Of a stretch of 64,000 nt of DNA, positions 9,462 to 17,164 are shown one piece after another. The notes under the pieces are model-generated. The model was not told where the DNA came from, did no database searches, and saw only the letters and a list, made by a program, of their open reading frames with translations. Where the stretch lies: NCBI RefSeq assembly GCF_021010565.1, contig NZ_JAJNAY010000002.1:186001-250000 (forward strand), read 5' to 3'. Numbering within the stretch: the stretch's first letter is position 1; every line of letters starts with the position of its first letter. This DNA comes from Chryseobacterium turcicum. Lineage in GTDB: Bacteria > Bacteroidota > Bacteroidia > Flavobacteriales > Weeksellaceae. The position numbers and the translations under genes are program-made.

Positions 9462-9965
9462 TTAATTATCGTATTGATTAGGATGCTTTGCTTTAATATC
9501 ATCTACCGTTCCCAAAACTTTATCTTTTAAAGTATCCTGGTAAACCTGTAGTTTTTCTGCAATTTCCTCATTTCCGCTTCCTAATATTTTCGCAGCTAAA
9601 ATCCCCGCATTTAAGGCACCGTTTAGTGCAACAGTTGCCACCGGAATTCCACCCGGCATTTGTAAAATTGATAATACCGAATCCCAACCGTCAATAGAAT
9701 TACTAGAAAGTATAGGAACTCCAATTACGGGTAAAGTAGTACAACTAGCCACCATTCCCGGAAGATGAGCAGCACCTCCGGCACCGGCAACAATTACTTT
9801 CAAACCTCTTTCTTTAGCTGTTTTTGCATAATCAAACATTCTTTCCGGAGTTCTGTGAGCAGAAACTACAGTCAGCTCGTAAGGAATGTCTAAACTTTTT
9901 AGAAAATTAGCTGCCAATTCCATAATCGGTAAGTCGCTCTGACTTCCCATAATAATTCCTACCAT
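9462..9965 (-). CDS. purE: N5-carboxyaminoimidazole ribonucleotide mutase
   Basis: Class I PurE converts N5-CAIR to CAIR in de novo purine synthesis, working after PurK (gene at 13183-14292). The start is ATG at 9965, giving [13 protein letters not shown]; a longer frame to 9989 would overlap the -7 box and is rejected. Landmarks: GSQSDLPIM at the phosphate-binding N-terminus, [11 protein letters not shown], the glycine-rich [14 protein letters not shown] loop, and [10 protein letters not shown]. About 167 residues, normal for the family. purE and purK are 3.2 kb apart here rather than in one operon. Confidence 0.96.
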   Translation of the reverse strand: MVGIIMGSQSDLPIMELAANFLKSLDIPYELTVVSAHRTPERMFDYAKTAKERGLKVIVAGAGGAAHLPGMVASCTTLPVIGVPILSSNSIDGWDSVLSILQMPGGIPVATVALNGALNAGILAAKILGSGNEEIAEKLQVYQDTLKDKVLGTVDDIKAKHPNQYDN

Positions 9966-9986
9966 TTTTTCAATTTTATTAGACCT

Positions 9987-9994
9987 CAAAGATA
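9987..9994 (-). promoter_or_regulatory. -7 box of purE
   Basis: TATCTTTG on the minus strand lies 21 nt upstream of the purE ATG at 9965. This favours that start over the longer reading frame. Confidence 0.55.
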
Positions 9995-10077
9995 AGGATT
10001 TTAAAAAAGTGAATTGCCAATTCTGTTACTTCTAAATTCAGTTATTCTGTACCCACATCTTCTGCTTCATTATCTTT

Positions 10078-10085
10078 ATATTTGC
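10078..10085 (+). promoter_or_regulatory. -7 box overlapping the first possible start of the EamA gene
   Basis: TATATTTG matches TAnnTTTG. It covers the TTG at 10082 that would be the longest start, so translation more likely begins at a later codon such as TTG 10103. No TTG is seen at -33. Confidence 0.45.
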
Positions 10086-11017
10086 AGACGATTCACCCTA
10101 TTTTGAAAAATTACAAACTTACTTTCGCCATCCTCACTGTAGCCATTGTTTGGGGAACTACATTTTTATCCATTCGTGTAGCTGTAGAAACCATTCCTGC
10201 GTGGTTTGTGGCAGGAATTCGTCAGTTTTTAGCGGCGATAATAATGTTAATGATACTCTTGTATAGAAAAGACCTTAAATGGATTGGCTGGAAAAACCTC
10301 GGTTATCAAATTATTTTTTCAACCTTGATGCTCGTTATCGCCAACGGAATGACCACTGTTGCCGAAGAAACCGTAACGAGTAGTTTGGCTTCATTAATGA
10401 GTGCTTGCTCACCCATCGCAGTATTTTTAGGAAGTGTGGCTTTTGGATTACAAAAATTCAGCTTTCGGGCTTTACTGGGGATTATCATGTGTTTCAGCGG
10501 GATACTTTTTATATTTTGGGACGGGCTGAACGATTTATCAAACCCTGATTATCTAATGGGCATTATTTTCCTTTTTGCCGCCATTTTAGGATGGGCATCG
10601 GGAACTATTTTCACTAAAAAACTAAATCTTCAAAGTAAAAATATCACCCTAAATCTTTTTTATCAATTTCTTTTTGCCGGAGTTGTGCAACTTTGTTTTG
10701 CCTTCCTTTTCTCAGAATCTTATAATTTTGAAAACTGGAGTATAAAAAGTATTTCTGCGATGCTTTATCTTGCTGTTTTCGGTTCTGTGGCTGCTTTTTT
10801 CGCCTTTCATTATGCATTAACAAAAATTTCTCCGGTGCAGGTTTCCATTTTGGCTTATGTCAATACGATTATTTCTATTTTCTTAAGCTGGTTGATTTTA
10901 GATGAAAAAATTTCAGCTAAATTTATCATTGCAGCAGTATTAATTATTGCAGGTGTTTTTATAATTAATTATAATCCTGAACTTTTTAAAAAGAAAAAGA
11001 TTGAGGAAAAAGCATAA
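10082..11017 (+). CDS. EamA/DMT-family transporter
   Basis: An inner membrane permease of the drug/metabolite transporter superfamily, with ten predicted helices in two EamA repeats (residues about 10-150 and 160-300). Characteristic segments are IVWGTTFLSIRVAVE, WFVAGIRQFLAA, the end-of-repeat FWDG, and SVAAFFAFHYALTKISPVQVSILAYVNTI (read in parts). The substrate cannot be told from sequence; amino acids or small metabolites are typical. No ATG exists near the N-terminus: the options are TTG at 10082, inside a -7 box, or TTG at 10103, giving (M)KNYKLTF. I favour 10103. The C-terminus is lysine-rich. Confidence 0.88.
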   Translation: MQTIHPILKNYKLTFAILTVAIVWGTTFLSIRVAVETIPAWFVAGIRQFLAAIIMLMILLYRKDLKWIGWKNLGYQIIFSTLMLVIANGMTTVAEETVTSSLASLMSACSPIAVFLGSVAFGLQKFSFRALLGIIMCFSGILFIFWDGLNDLSNPDYLMGIIFLFAAILGWASGTIFTKKLNLQSKNITLNLFYQFLFAGVVQLCFAFLFSESYNFENWSIKSISAMLYLAVFGSVAAFFAFHYALTKISPVQVSILAYVNTIISIFLSWLILDEKISAKFIIAAVLIIAGVFIINYNPELFKKKKIEEKA

Positions 11018-11040
11018 AACATTACACAAAACTTACTTTT

Positions 11041-11901
11041 ATGAATAAAATTATTACATTATTTATTTCACTTTTATCATTGAATCTATTCAGTCAAACT
11101 GATAAGAATGGAAATCCAGTTTTCAATTCCCTTACTTTATCTGAAGAAAAAGTAAATGATTATGTATTAAACTCTAACTATTATACTTTAGCCAATAATA
11201 TCAGTAATAAAAACTCATCAGTCTTTATTACTGAACAACCATCTTTAGATGAGATAGAATTAGCTGCAACCAAACTTCCATCAGATTTTTTTCTTGTTGT
11301 TAAAAATTTATCTCCTGTAAAAATGATTATGTTGGCGGAAAAATCAGAGATGGTCTTTTTTGTAATAGACCCCGCAACTGGGGCTAACGAAGTATTTCCC
11401 GCAGATATAAAAGGAGATATAACAGAAAATCGAGCTAAAGAAATTATTGAACAAAAATTTGATAAAAGAGCAAAAATCGATGGTAATATCTTATTTTTCA
11501 ATAATAAAAACTTATCTATTATAAGTACTAAGGAAATTAAAGCTAAAGTTAAAAAGCTTATTGCTAAAAAAAATCTTAATCAAGGAGAAGCTAATCAAAC
11601 TAAATTTGACGATAAAGCACTTTTAAAAAAAATAGTCATTAAAGAAACCCATAATGGAGGAAAATTAGATTTTTTCACAGAAATAAAAGGTCATGAAAAT
11701 GACGGAATTCAAGTAAAACCTGGCATCTTCTCTACAAAAATGGGAATTGCTCTTTACAAATGGGGACGAGGGAATTATGAAATAGGTGTAAATAACGTGG
11801 AAGATGCTTTAAATATTTGGGAAGAAATTAAAGAAAGAAAACCTAGCAAAAGAGAAATTGAGTATATAACAATGGGATTTAACAAACAATTGGAAAACTA
11901 A
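11041..11901 (+). CDS. secreted protein of unknown function
   Basis: I do not recognise this family. The 286-residue product has a signal peptide (MNKIITLFISLLSLNLFSQ) and no further membrane segment, so it should be periplasmic or exported. It is rich in Lys, Asn and Ile. The central part has a basic segment (KEIKAKVKKLIAKKNL), and the C-terminal third contains GKLDFFTEIKGHE, MGIALYKWGRGNYEIG and a charged helix DALNIWEEIKERKPSKREIEY (in parts). No sorting domain is present. It starts 23 bp after the EamA gene and is followed by another secreted unknown. Confidence 0.75.
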   Translation: MNKIITLFISLLSLNLFSQTDKNGNPVFNSLTLSEEKVNDYVLNSNYYTLANNISNKNSSVFITEQPSLDEIELAATKLPSDFFLVVKNLSPVKMIMLAEKSEMVFFVIDPATGANEVFPADIKGDITENRAKEIIEQKFDKRAKIDGNILFFNNKNLSIISTKEIKAKVKKLIAKKNLNQGEANQTKFDDKALLKKIVIKETHNGGKLDFFTEIKGHENDGIQVKPGIFSTKMGIALYKWGRGNYEIGVNNVEDALNIWEEIKERKPSKREIEYITMGFNKQLEN

Positions 11902-11956
11902 ATTTCTCACCATTTTTTTTATTGAATCCTTTTCTAAAACCTAAATTTTTAATATC

Positions 11957-12775
11957 ATGAAACACATATTCTCACTAAGCTTTATTTTAATATCAACATT
12001 ATTTTTAGCTCAAATTACAAAATTTACTGATGCTGAAATCATAAAAAAGCTTGATTCCATAAAAACTGAAGGTAATCTTCTTTTTTCACTCGAAAGTTCG
12101 TCATGGCAATCTACAGATTTGGCGCAAGAAAATAAAAAAATAAAAGCCAATTTTGGAGGATATCTTACATACAAAATAAATGATACTGTAAAAACAGTGA
12201 TTTTAAATAAAAAAAATAATTTGGTTATTGCAGAATATTCTTTTAAAAACGCTTCTAAAAAACCTATTAAAGAAAATCTATCTCAAAGAAATCTCACTTT
12301 AAACGAAAATAATTTAAAAAATATACGTTCAAAACTAATTTTACAATTATCAGATTCAAAATATGAAGTCACTGCTCCTAATGGTTATAGCCTGAATATA
12401 ATTACGATTCCATTTGAAGAAAATTACAAAAATTATCTTATTACAGGCGCTTCAGAATCTAATATAATTCCTTTTGGAAATGATTATTTATTCATCACTG
12501 ATAAGGAAGGAAATATTATATCAAATAAAAAATTTCACTCAAGATTAATACCTGCAATGACTTCAATGCCTGAAGGAGGCACAGTGACAATGTCAACTCA
12601 CAGTCATTTAAAAACAAATCCGTTTATCTCAGCAACAGACATTTGTACTTTTAAGTTATATGCTCCGTTTACAAAACTTGAAGAATTTTCAGTTTATTCT
12701 CCTGCCTTAGGTAGTTATATGATTTATAATTATAAAAAAGATAGTCTTCTTATAAAATCAAAAGATATTAAATAA
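11957..12775 (+). CDS. secreted protein of unknown function
   Basis: A 272-residue product with a signal peptide (MKHIFSLSFILISTLFLAQ) and mostly alternating beta-type sequence. The C-terminal half contains MPEGGTVTMSTHSHLKTNPFISATDICTFKLY, recognisable only in outline: a GGT turn, two histidines and a lone cysteine. I cannot assign a family with confidence. It lies 55 bp after the preceding secreted unknown. Its stop codon overlaps by one base the likely ATA start of the next gene, so the two appear translationally coupled. Confidence 0.75.
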   Translation: MKHIFSLSFILISTLFLAQITKFTDAEIIKKLDSIKTEGNLLFSLESSSWQSTDLAQENKKIKANFGGYLTYKINDTVKTVILNKKNNLVIAEYSFKNASKKPIKENLSQRNLTLNENNLKNIRSKLILQLSDSKYEVTAPNGYSLNIITIPFEENYKNYLITGASESNIIPFGNDYLFITDKEGNIISNKKFHSRLIPAMTSMPEGGTVTMSTHSHLKTNPFISATDICTFKLYAPFTKLEEFSVYSPALGSYMIYNYKKDSLLIKSKDIK

Positions 12776-13134
12776 TAAAAAAAACGCTCATCATTTCTAT
12801 ATCTCTCATCGTTTTAATAATGATATCATTTACAGTTTATTGGAATCTCCGCATAGAAATCACCCGAAAATCTGATATTAAAACCGGAAACGAAATTGTT
12901 GAGAACATTGAGAATTATCGGAAAAATAGCTACAAACTCCCTGAAGTCAACGATTGGCAGACTTTAGAGCAATTGGGATTACAAAAAGACAATCCTACAA
13001 AACCAATCTACAACAAAGATGAAACTGGAAATTACGAACTTATCTATGATGATGGTTTAGGTGGTCCTTATTTATTATGGAACTCGACAGAGAAAAAATG
13101 GGCGATTGATTTGCCGAAAATTCATTCAAAATAA
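12775..13134 (+). CDS. small signal-anchored protein with probable ATA start
   Basis: Using the first ATG (12820) removes most of a hydrophobic N-terminus and leaves 104 residues. The frame stays open upstream to an ATA at 12775, which would give (M)KKTLIISISLIVLIMISF, a normal signal anchor, and 119 residues. The junction reads TAATA, where TAATG is the usual one-base overlap. The rest is a small globular domain with GNEIVENIENYRK, LPEVNDWQTLEQLGL and a C-terminal DGLGGPYLLWNSTEKKW segment, a pattern I do not link to a named family. A terminator follows directly. The start codon is an inference. Confidence 0.65.
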   Translation: MKKTLIISISLIVLIMISFTVYWNLRIEITRKSDIKTGNEIVENIENYRKNSYKLPEVNDWQTLEQLGLQKDNPTKPIYNKDETGNYELIYDDGLGGPYLLWNSTEKKWAIDLPKIHSK

Positions 13135-13135
13135 G

Positions 13136-13160
13136 AAAGACTGCTTTTTAGCAGTCTTTT
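13136..13160. terminator. bidirectional terminator
   Basis: AAAGACTGCT pairs perfectly with AGCAGTCTTT across a short T loop, between the convergent anchored-protein gene and purK. A T run follows on the plus strand. Confidence 0.85.
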
Positions 13161-13182
13161 CCAATATATGTAAAGAAATATT

Positions 13183-14292
13183 TTAAGCAATCACTCTTAC
13201 CATCGCTTTTACCTGAACCAATTTCTCCATCAGCTCTTCTCTCGAATCTGCCAAAACATTGATGTGTCCCATTTTTCTACCGGGCTTGGTTTCTGTTTTT
13301 CCGTAAAGATGAATGTAGGTTTCAGGTAGTTTTAAAACTTCTTCCATTCCTTCATAAATTACTTTTCCTGAAAATCCATCTGCACCGACTAAATTCAACA
13401 TTCCGCTGTAAATAATTGCGTCTGTATCAGCTAAAGGAAGATTTTTTACCACACGATACATTTGTTCGAATTGAGAATTGGCATTTCCTTCCTGACTTTG
13501 ATGACCGGAATTGTGCAATCTCGGCGCCGTTTCATTCACCCAAACTTTCCCTTCTTTATCTAAAAATAATTCAATGGCGAAAAGTCCTGGAGAATTAACT
13601 GCATTTAAAAATTTCTCTGTAATAGAATCAATCTGCTCTTCAATACTTTCCTCTAATAAAACCGGACAGATATTAAAATCAAGCAAATTCAGTTTTGGGT
13701 CTGCCACCATTTCCGTCACAGGAAAAATCTGTGTTTCTCCGTTTTCATTTTTAGCAACAATTACTGAAAGTTCTTTATCGATATCAACCAATTTTTCAAG
13801 AACAGAATCCTTAATCCAAAGGTTTTTCATGTCTTCATTAGTTCTGATAACCTGAACTCCTTTTCCGTCGTAACCACCGGTATTCATTTTTTGCACAAAA
13901 GGAAGTGGCATTTTTATTTCGTCTGAACTTCCATCCATAATTTCAAATTCAGGACTTGGAATATGGTGTTCTTCGTAAAACTTCTTCTGAAGAATTTTCT
14001 GCTGAATGATTTTAATGATTTGAGAATTCGGAACCACTTTTATCCCTTGATTTTCAAGTTCAGCCAAAGCATCCGCGTTTACATGTTCAATCTCAATCGT
14101 TACCACATCTTTATCTTTTCCGAAATCAAGGACCGTTTCATAATCATTGAAACTACCTTGCGTAAAATGCGAAATATTGTGACAAGGCGCATCTGAAGCT
14201 GGGTCTAACGTGTAAAACTCATCATCATACTTCAGCGCTTCCTGAATCAACATCCTTCCGAGCTGTCCGCCTCCTAAAATTCCTATTTTCAT
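13183..14292 (-). CDS. purK: N5-carboxyaminoimidazole ribonucleotide synthetase
   Basis: ATP-grasp enzyme making N5-CAIR from AIR, bicarbonate and ATP, feeding PurE. At 369 residues it is of normal length. The N-terminal GILGGGQLGRML loop, TIEIEHVNADAL, the KMNTGGYDGKGVQVI nucleotide-binding strand, the FAIELFLDKEGKVWVNETAPRLHNSGH metal-binding segment (in parts) and the C-terminal HLYGKTETKPGRKMGHI block are all present. It starts at ATG 14292, 36 bp downstream of the DUF1543 gene, so the two are probably cotranscribed. Confidence 0.97.
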   Translation of the reverse strand: MKIGILGGGQLGRMLIQEALKYDDEFYTLDPASDAPCHNISHFTQGSFNDYETVLDFGKDKDVVTIEIEHVNADALAELENQGIKVVPNSQIIKIIQQKILQKKFYEEHHIPSPEFEIMDGSSDEIKMPLPFVQKMNTGGYDGKGVQVIRTNEDMKNLWIKDSVLEKLVDIDKELSVIVAKNENGETQIFPVTEMVADPKLNLLDFNICPVLLEESIEEQIDSITEKFLNAVNSPGLFAIELFLDKEGKVWVNETAPRLHNSGHQSQEGNANSQFEQMYRVVKNLPLADTDAIIYSGMLNLVGADGFSGKVIYEGMEEVLKLPETYIHLYGKTETKPGRKMGHINVLADSREELMEKLVQVKAMVRVIA

Positions 14293-14328
14293 TTTTACTT
14301 TTATTTTTTCTATTAGATTTTAAACTTT

Positions 14329-14880
14329 TTATTGAATCTTATCAATTTTCAAATATCCCAATCCCATCGGATTTTCCTGATTTTCGACATCAGATTTCAC
14401 TAAAACAATCGAGTATTTTTCTTTCATTTTTTCTGGGAGAATATCATTCACATTAAAAATATCATCGATATCAACCCCATGTTTATCGTCGATATGACTT
14501 ACGGCACCTTCAAACCCCATTGTTTTATAAAATTCGGTTTGCTTGGCTTTTTTCACAATATCCGCCATTGAAGTTCCCACCATCAAGTGCTGCTCATGAA
14601 ACTCTTCAAAGTATCCTTTTTTATATCCACCTAAATTGATAAAATACAATTGATTTTCTGAAGTCTCTTCGCCTTTTTCTACAATTTTCACTTCAAAACC
14701 ATCCGCAAATTTCACTTCCTGATAACAGTCGAGATGAATTTTCCCATCGGCTTCTTCCCAGAAATCTTTCATATCCGGAACCAAATCTTTGAGGCTTTCT
14801 GCAATCCCAAAGAAAACATCATGTTGTTCTATATTTCTGCCTTTTGGCGTTGCACCGAGGATGATATAAAATAACTTCAT
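14329..14880 (-). CDS. DUF1543 domain-containing protein
   Basis: A cytoplasmic protein of 183 residues from ATG 14880; a GTG six bases upstream is possible but unneeded. The N-terminal MKLFYIILGATPKGRNIEQHD and FFGIAESLKDLVPDM are typical of the DUF1543 family, whose biochemical role is unknown. The domain occurs as two similar halves; the second half here contains FINLGGYKKGYFEEFHEQHL. It is upstream of purK with a 36-bp gap and has a -7 box 17 nt before its start. A purine connection would rest on position only. Confidence 0.82.
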   Translation of the reverse strand: MKLFYIILGATPKGRNIEQHDVFFGIAESLKDLVPDMKDFWEEADGKIHLDCYQEVKFADGFEVKIVEKGEETSENQLYFINLGGYKKGYFEEFHEQHLMVGTSMADIVKKAKQTEFYKTMGFEGAVSHIDDKHGVDIDDIFNVNDILPEKMKEKYSIVLVKSDVENQENPMGLGYLKIDKIQ

Positions 14881-14897
14881 TTTCACTTTTATTTTTG

Positions 14898-14905
14898 CAA
14901 AAATA
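14898..14905 (-). promoter_or_regulatory. -7 box of the DUF1543-purK unit
   Basis: TATTTTTG on the minus strand, 17 nt upstream of ATG 14880. No convincing -33 element. Confidence 0.5.
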
Positions 14906-14931
14906 CGGCAAAAAATAATCTTGAGTTAATG

Positions 14932-14963
14932 TTTGCCTGAAAACCGCAATAGTTTTATATTTG
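14932..14963 (+). promoter_or_regulatory. TauE/SafE gene promoter, leaderless arrangement
   Basis: TTTG at 14932-14935 and TATATTTG at 14956-14963 are separated by 20 nt, a full Bacteroidota promoter. Only 4 nt separate the -7 box from the ATG at 14968, so the mRNA would start at or very near the start codon. Confidence 0.65.
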
Positions 14964-14967
14964 TAGC

Positions 14968-15798
14968 ATGTCGGAGATTATTATTCTTTTTCTTGGCGCT
15001 ATCTCAGCCGGCCTTTTAGGCTCACTCACAGGTTTGGGAGGTGGAGTTATCATTATCCCTTTATTAACGCTTGGTTTCGGTGTTCCTATGCATTATGCAA
15101 TTGGTGCTTCGTTAATTTCGGTAATCGGAACTTCTTCCGGAGCCGCCGTTGCTTTTGTGAAAGAAGGCTTTACCAATATGAGAATCGGGATGTTTCTCGA
15201 GATTGCCACCACGGCAGGAGCAATTGTGGGAGCTTTGGTTTCAGGAATGTTGAATCCTAATACCATCGGGATTATCTTCGCAAGTATTCTTTTGCTTACT
15301 GTTATTTTAAATCTTAAAGGAAAACCCGACCATCAGGAACCTTTGATAAAAGGAAGTCTGGAAGATAAACTCAAACTCTACGGAACTTTTCCTGATAAAG
15401 GTGTTTTGAAAAGCTATGCAGCAAGAAATACCATTCCGGGATTTTTTATGATGATGTTTGCAGGAGCAATGTCTGGACTTTTAGGTATCGGTTCTGGTGC
15501 TCTGAAAGTTTTGGCAATGGATAATATGATGAGACTGCCTTTCAAAGTTTCTACAACCACCAGTAACTTTATGATTGGTGTAACTGCAGTGGCAAGTTCA
15601 TTAATCTATTTCCAGAGAGGAGAAATCATTCCTGTTATTGTAGCGCCCGTTTTGGTGGGTGTTGTGGTTGGAAGTTTTATAGGGTCTAAAACTTTAATGG
15701 TTTCAAAAACAAAAAAGCTAAAGACATTTTTCGCAATTGTGATTACAATTCTTTCAGTTTATATGATGTATAACGGTATTAGAAGCAATTTCTCATGA
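14968..15798 (+). CDS. TauE/SafE-family anion exporter
   Basis: A 276-residue inner membrane protein with about eight helices in two halves, the TauE/SafE (DUF81) fold. The N-half has GLLGSLTGLGGGVIIIPLL and the C-half mirrors it with AGAMSGLLGIGSGALKVL. Family members are proposed to export sulfite, sulfoacetate or other organosulfur anions; the substrate here is unknown. It overlaps the DUF1634 gene by 4 nt (ATGA), a pairing seen widely in bacteria and archaea. The promoter abuts the start codon. Confidence 0.92.
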   Translation: MSEIIILFLGAISAGLLGSLTGLGGGVIIIPLLTLGFGVPMHYAIGASLISVIGTSSGAAVAFVKEGFTNMRIGMFLEIATTAGAIVGALVSGMLNPNTIGIIFASILLLTVILNLKGKPDHQEPLIKGSLEDKLKLYGTFPDKGVLKSYAARNTIPGFFMMMFAGAMSGLLGIGSGALKVLAMDNMMRLPFKVSTTTSNFMIGVTAVASSLIYFQRGEIIPVIVAPVLVGVVVGSFIGSKTLMVSKTKKLKTFFAIVITILSVYMMYNGIRSNFS

Positions 15799-16178
15799 GA
15801 AAAGATTTTACAGATGTTGATCTTAACCGTTCTGTTGGGAATCTCCTTCGTTTGGGTGTTATCTTATCGGTTGTCACATCGCTGATTGGTTTTATTAAAC
15901 TTTTCATGGAAGGTTTTGAAATGCCCAGAAAATATAAGCTTCTCGATATGGGAACGTCTTCAGATAAAGTCTGGAGCCATTTTTGGGAAACACTTTGCAA
16001 AGGTGAAGGCATGGCCATTATTCAACTAGGAATTTTGATGCTTATTTTCACGCCTTTGATGAGGATTATTTTTGCACTAATCGGTTACCTTAAAGAAAAA
16101 GATTACGTTTATGTGATCATCTCTTCAATTGTTTTGGCAATTATGGCGATTAGCTTCTTTGCGGGTTATGCGCACTAA
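15795..16178 (+). CDS. DUF1634 domain-containing membrane protein
   Basis: A 127-residue protein with three predicted membrane helices. The N-terminal RSVGNLLRLGVILSVVTSLIG and central GEGMAIIQLGILMLIFTPLMRII segments (in parts) are typical of DUF1634. It starts inside the TauE/SafE stop region (ATGA overlap), so the two are translationally coupled. This supports a role as an accessory subunit of that exporter; the mechanism is not known. A heptamer repeat array begins 4 nt after its stop. Confidence 0.88.
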   Translation: MRKDFTDVDLNRSVGNLLRLGVILSVVTSLIGFIKLFMEGFEMPRKYKLLDMGTSSDKVWSHFWETLCKGEGMAIIQLGILMLIFTPLMRIIFALIGYLKEKDYVYVIISSIVLAIMAISFFAGYAH

Positions 16179-16182
16179 TTAT

Positions 16183-16210
16183 AAGTGATAAGTGATAAGT
16201 GATAAGTGAT
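16183..16210 (+). repeat. heptanucleotide tandem repeat (AAGTGAT)x4
   Basis: Four perfect copies of AAGTGAT start 4 nt after the stop codon of the DUF1634 gene and lie between convergent genes. Confidence 0.95.
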
Positions 16211-16225
16211 AATCTACGAATTATA

Positions 16226-16603
16226 TTAATTTTCATAAAATTCTAAAGGTAAATCATCAGGATCCTGTGTAAAGAAAAACTCTTTTCCGGTAAACTCATC
16301 AATTCGGATATCTTCACAGTTTAATCCTTTTTGAATTAATTCTTCCCGTTTTTCATTGACATTTTCTACAGAGAAAGCTAAATGTCTTAAACCACAAGAT
16401 TCTGGTCTTGAAGGGCGTTTTGGAGGATTTGGAAAAGAAAATAATTCAATCACATAATGTTCACCGATGGCTAAATTAAGCTTATAAGATTGTCTTTCTT
16501 CACGATAAACTTCACGGATAATATTTAAATCTAAAATTTCTGTATAAAATTTTTTCGAAACTTCGTAATCTGAGCAGATGATGGCAATATGATGAATTTT
16601 CAT
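16226..16603 (-). CDS. gloA2: VOC-family protein, glyoxalase I-like (GloA2/YaeR type)
   Basis: A 125-residue single vicinal-oxygen-chelate domain, cytoplasmic and probably dimeric. MKIHHIAIICSDYEVSKKFY supplies the first metal histidine. ELFSFPNPP, the CGLRHLAFSVENV strand and the final DPDDLPLEFYE with its metal-binding glutamate complete the motif set of the YaeR/GloA2 subgroup. The substrate is unknown. It is 7 bp downstream of the NTF2-like gene and read the same way, so the two probably share a transcript. Confidence 0.85.
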   Translation of the reverse strand: MKIHHIAIICSDYEVSKKFYTEILDLNIIREVYREERQSYKLNLAIGEHYVIELFSFPNPPKRPSRPESCGLRHLAFSVENVNEKREELIQKGLNCEDIRIDEFTGKEFFFTQDPDDLPLEFYEN

Positions 16604-16610
16604 TTTTTAA

Positions 16611-17048
16611 TTATTTATTACAGTTCGTTCTTCTTGTATCGATTAAATATTGAATTTTCCAGGTATTATTTTGTTTTACCAGCTGAAAACTATTGGCTCC
16701 ACAATGCGAAAATTTCCCTTTGTAATAAAACTCATACGGTGTAAAAACGCTCGCCAGATTACCATCGATATGAATGGCTTCAAATCTAATCTTTTCATCT
16801 ACATCATTCTTTGATAGTTTAGAAAAAGAAGATAAGAAATTTTGCAGTTTTTCTGTTTTTACCAAGTCATTTTTTGTTATGGTTTGTAAAATAGCATCCT
16901 CTGCAAAAACAGATTTTATCATGATAGTATCCGCATTTTTCATGCCTGTAAAAAGCTTTTCTACGCATTCTTTTATGGCATCATTTTCCGATTTTTGAGC
17001 AAAGCAAAAAGAACCTAAAAACAATAGTACGATATATAATTTTCTCAT
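16611..17048 (-). CDS. secreted NTF2-like (SnoaL/DUF4440-type) protein
   Basis: A 145-residue protein with a signal peptide (MRKLYIVLLFLGSFCFAQ), then a cone-shaped NTF2-like domain. Features are the amphipathic N-terminal helix AIKECVEKLFTGMKNADT, the SVFAEDAILQT segment, the IHIDGNLASVFTPYEFYY strands, and the C-terminal FQLVKQNNTWKIQYLIDTR typical of the group. NTF2-like folds serve as enzymes or as binding proteins, and no catalytic residues are evident. Upstream of, and probably cotranscribed with, the VOC gene. Confidence 0.82.
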   Translation of the reverse strand: MRKLYIVLLFLGSFCFAQKSENDAIKECVEKLFTGMKNADTIMIKSVFAEDAILQTITKNDLVKTEKLQNFLSSFSKLSKNDVDEKIRFEAIHIDGNLASVFTPYEFYYKGKFSHCGANSFQLVKQNNTWKIQYLIDTRRTNCNK

Positions 17049-17164
17049 AATATGAGTTTTTAAAGCTTAAAATTAACAAATATTTGGTTCAACATCACTG
17101 TTTACATTAAAACTGGCACGAAATTACCTGAAAATATCTTATTTTTATTTATACCTTAAGAAAT

